DNA of 6,181 nt from an uncultured Senegalimassilia sp. (GTDB lineage Bacteria; Actinomycetota; Coriobacteriia; Coriobacteriales; Eggerthellaceae): assembly GCF_934632265.1 (NCBI RefSeq), contig NZ_CAKTYH010000112.1:1-6181 (forward strand), written 5' to 3'. A program made the translations under genes and the position numbers. How positions within the stretch are numbered: position 1 is the first letter of the stretch; each line of letters starts with the position of its first letter. Positions 4,522-6,181 of the stretch are shown piece after piece. Under the pieces are notes generated by a model, which was not told the origin of the DNA, did not search any database, and worked only from the letters and a program-made list of their open reading frames with translations.

Positions 4522-5865
4522 GTGATCAACCGCTACACGCGTCCTGCCATGGGCGCCATCTGGGAGCTTCAGAACAAGTTCTCCATCTGGAAGGAAATCG
4601 AGGTGCTGGCGTGCGAGGCTCAGGCCGAGCTCGGCCAAGCCGGCATCACGAAGGAGGAGGCGCAGTGGATCCGCGACCACGCCGACTTCACGGTTGAGCG
4701 CATCGACGAGATCGAGAAAGTCACGAACCACGACGTCATCGCCTTCACCACGTGCATGGCCGAGTACATCGACGCCGATGTTCCCGAGGGCCAGGAAAAG
4801 CCCAGCCGCTGGGTGCACTACGGCATGACCTCCTCTGACCTGGGCGACACTGCGCTGTCGTACCAGATCGTGCAGGCGATCGACATCATCTTGGACGACG
4901 TCAAGCAGTTGGGCGAGACGTGCAAGCGCCGCGCGTTCGAGTTCCAGAACACCCTGTGCGTGGGCCGCACGCACGGCATTCATGCCGAGCCCATGACGTT
5001 CGGCATGAAGTTCGGCAGCTGGGCTTGGGCGCTCAAGCGCGCGCAGACCCGCCTGGAGCAGGCTCGCGAGGTCGCCGCAACCGGCGCCATCTCCGGCGCG
5101 GTGGGCACGTACTCCAGCATCGACCCCTACGTTGAGAAGTACGTGTGCGAGAAGCTGGGCCTGACGCCCGACCCGCTGTCCACCCAGGTGCTGGCGCGCG
5201 ACCGCCACGCCCAGGTCATGTGCGCGCTGGCCTGCGCTGCCGCAACGCTGGAGTCCATCGCCATGCAGGTGCGCCTGCTGCAGCAGACCGACGTCATCGA
5301 GGCCGAGGAGCCGTTCAAGAAGGGTCAGAAGGGCTCGTCGGCCATGCCCCACAAGCGCAACCCCATCACGGTTGAGCGCGTGTGCGGCCTTGCGCGTTGC
5401 GTGAAGGCGAACGCCCAGGTGGCGCTCGACAACGTGGCGCTGTGGTACGAGCGCGACATCAGCCACTCCGGCACCGAGCGCGTGGCGCTGGCCGACAGCT
5501 TCACCGCGCTTGACTACATGTTCGCCAAGATGCAGTGGATCATGGACGGCCTGCAGACCTATCCGGCGAAGATGGAGCACAACGTGTGGCGCACCAAGGG
5601 CCTCATCTTCTCCAGCAAGGTGCTGCTGGCCCTGGTGAACACGGGCATCACGCGCGAGGAGGCGTACGTTATCGTGCAGCGCAATGCCATGGCCGTGTGG
5701 GAGGATATCCAGAACGCGGTGGACGGCCCCACGTACCGCGAGCGCCTGGAGAACGATCCCGAGGCCAAGCTGTCCAAGGAGACGCTCGACGAGATCTTCG
5801 ATCCGTGGGACTTCCTGACCCGCAAGGACGAGGTGTTCAAGCGCCTGGAGGGCCTCGAGTTTTAA
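4522..5865 (+). CDS. purB: Adenylosuccinate lyase
   Basis: PurB is a cytoplasmic homotetramer that removes fumarate twice in purine synthesis: from SAICAR to give AICAR, and from adenylosuccinate to give AMP. The 447-residue product has normal length for the short bacterial form. GTG 4522 is the start because AAAGGGG (4510-4516) lies five bases upstream and the protein then begins MINRYTRPAMGAIWE, the usual PurB start. Family motifs are intact: VHYGMTSSDLGDTA (98-111), GRTHGIHAEP (148-157) with catalytic His151, SGAVGTY (191-197), and the superfamily signature GSSAMPHKRNP (271-281) carrying the flexible-loop catalytic serine (272-273). The C-terminal helical domain with LVNTGITREEAY and WEDI follows and is complete. 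The gene stands alone: the divergent neighbour is unrelated and no other pur gene is visible, although the downstream side is cut by the window edge. Confidence 0.98.
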   Translation: MINRYTRPAMGAIWELQNKFSIWKEIEVLACEAQAELGQAGITKEEAQWIRDHADFTVERIDEIEKVTNHDVIAFTTCMAEYIDADVPEGQEKPSRWVHYGMTSSDLGDTALSYQIVQAIDIILDDVKQLGETCKRRAFEFQNTLCVGRTHGIHAEPMTFGMKFGSWAWALKRAQTRLEQAREVAATGAISGAVGTYSSIDPYVEKYVCEKLGLTPDPLSTQVLARDRHAQVMCALACAAATLESIAMQVRLLQQTDVIEAEEPFKKGQKGSSAMPHKRNPITVERVCGLARCVKANAQVALDNVALWYERDISHSGTERVALADSFTALDYMFAKMQWIMDGLQTYPAKMEHNVWRTKGLIFSSKVLLALVNTGITREEAYVIVQRNAMAVWEDIQNAVDGPTYRERLENDPEAKLSKETLDEIFDPWDFLTRKDEVFKRLEGLEF

Positions 5866-6181
5866 GCGGCAAGGGGCTGTTTCAGATTGCCCTCTTGTCG
5901 CCGATCGCTGGGCAAAGCGAAGCCTCGGGCGGATGTGATGCTTGCCGCTAGGTGTCTGCGCTGCCGTTGGTTGGCTGCTTGACCTGCTCCGATGGCGATG
6001 GGCACACGAATGCGTATCCGGTCCGCATAAGCGAACAGCGAAGTTTCGCGACTTCGACGAACCACCTCCCGCTTCTTGGACTGAGGGTAAAAGTTCAAGA
6101 AGCGGGAGGATTTCTTTTGACGAAGGCGTGCTGTGGGGGTGCGTTGGGCGGCTCTGATGGCGGCGGATGCGCGAACGCGCA
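5866..6181. other. Gene-free, structured region downstream of purB
   Basis: I see no supportable gene in these 316 bases. AGCGGCAAG (5865-5873) and CTTGCCGCT (5941-5949) form a 9-bp long-range inverted repeat; ATGCG/CGCAT (6010-6028) and CGAAGT/ACTTCG (6039-6056) are local hairpins; then comes the terminator at 6065-6117. This could be a long purB 3' untranslated region or contain a small RNA. No good promoter was found inside it. After 6120 nothing is recognised. Confidence 0.5.
6065..6117 (+). terminator. Strong rho-independent terminator downstream of purB
   Basis: CCTCCCGCTTCTTG (6065-6078) and CAAGAAGCGGGAGG (6096-6109) form a perfect 14-bp stem, extendable by four pairs including one G-U, with a 9-base loop. 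The T-rich tail ATTTCTTTT (6110-6118) makes it directional for the plus strand. It lies 200 bases after the purB stop. Confidence 0.88.

Noticed and set aside
4501..5580. Minus-strand open frame of 359 codons opposite purB
   Set aside because: It is a shadow of purB, which has all its catalytic motifs; the antisense product is low-complexity Leu/His/Arg-rich.
5866..6060. tRNA or known small RNA (SRP RNA, tmRNA) after purB
   Set aside because: I looked for a T-loop (GGTTCGA-like), an acceptor stem pairing and the conserved SRP loop and found none.
5862..6098. Minus-strand frame downstream of purB
   Set aside because: It starts inside the terminator loop, lacks a ribosome site and codon bias, and has no recognisable domain.

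Overview
This is a chromosomal window from a GC-rich bacterium. Third codon positions are strongly G/C, GTG and TTG start codons are used, and ribosome sites are GGAGG/AAAGG-like. The gene types, and especially the secreted lysozyme-like domain with its DPRFSPAISNTES...HNAWGW signature, suggest a Coriobacteriia/Eggerthellaceae-type actinobacterium (Eggerthella, Gordonibacter and relatives). This placement is inference from sequence style and remembered family patterns; no search was run.

Layout, left to right. (1) 11-772 (+): an unrecognised five-helix membrane protein with a long hydrophilic N-terminus, possibly cut by the window edge, followed by a hairpin. (2) 773-1104: an intergenic stretch with a plausible sigma-70-type promoter and a leader that can fold in two ways, one of which would hide the next ribosome site. 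(3) 1105-1914 (+): a predicted lipoprotein with a coiled-coil stalk and a C-terminal lysozyme/glucosaminidase-like domain, closed by a clear rho-independent terminator. (4) 1982-2641 and 2687-3358 (+): two tandem TrkA/RCK-type potassium-transport regulators forming an operon, ended by a very strong hairpin terminator at 3401-3437. (5) 3438-3669: non-coding or degenerate, with a GGCT-type low-complexity patch. (6) 3670-4314 (-): a MOSC-domain protein, convergent with the trk pair. (7) 4315-4521: a divergent promoter region with a CTAG-rich dyad on the MOSC side and a perfect 12-bp palindrome on the purB side. (8) 4522-5865 (+): purB, adenylosuccinate lyase. (9) 5866-6181: no gene seen; a string of hairpins ends in a strong terminator at 6065-6117.

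Functionally the window is a set of separate housekeeping units: cell-wall maintenance, K+ uptake gating (two regulatory subunits, channel subunit not in view), a molybdenum-cofactor/sulfur-type MOSC protein, and purine biosynthesis. I see no mobile element, CRISPR array, phage gene, tRNA or rRNA. The most interesting signals are regulatory: the alternative leader pairing over the lipoprotein ribosome site, the two unrelated dyads in the MOSC/purB divergent region, and the structured 250-nt tail after purB. I did not find convincing evidence of a new multi-gene system.
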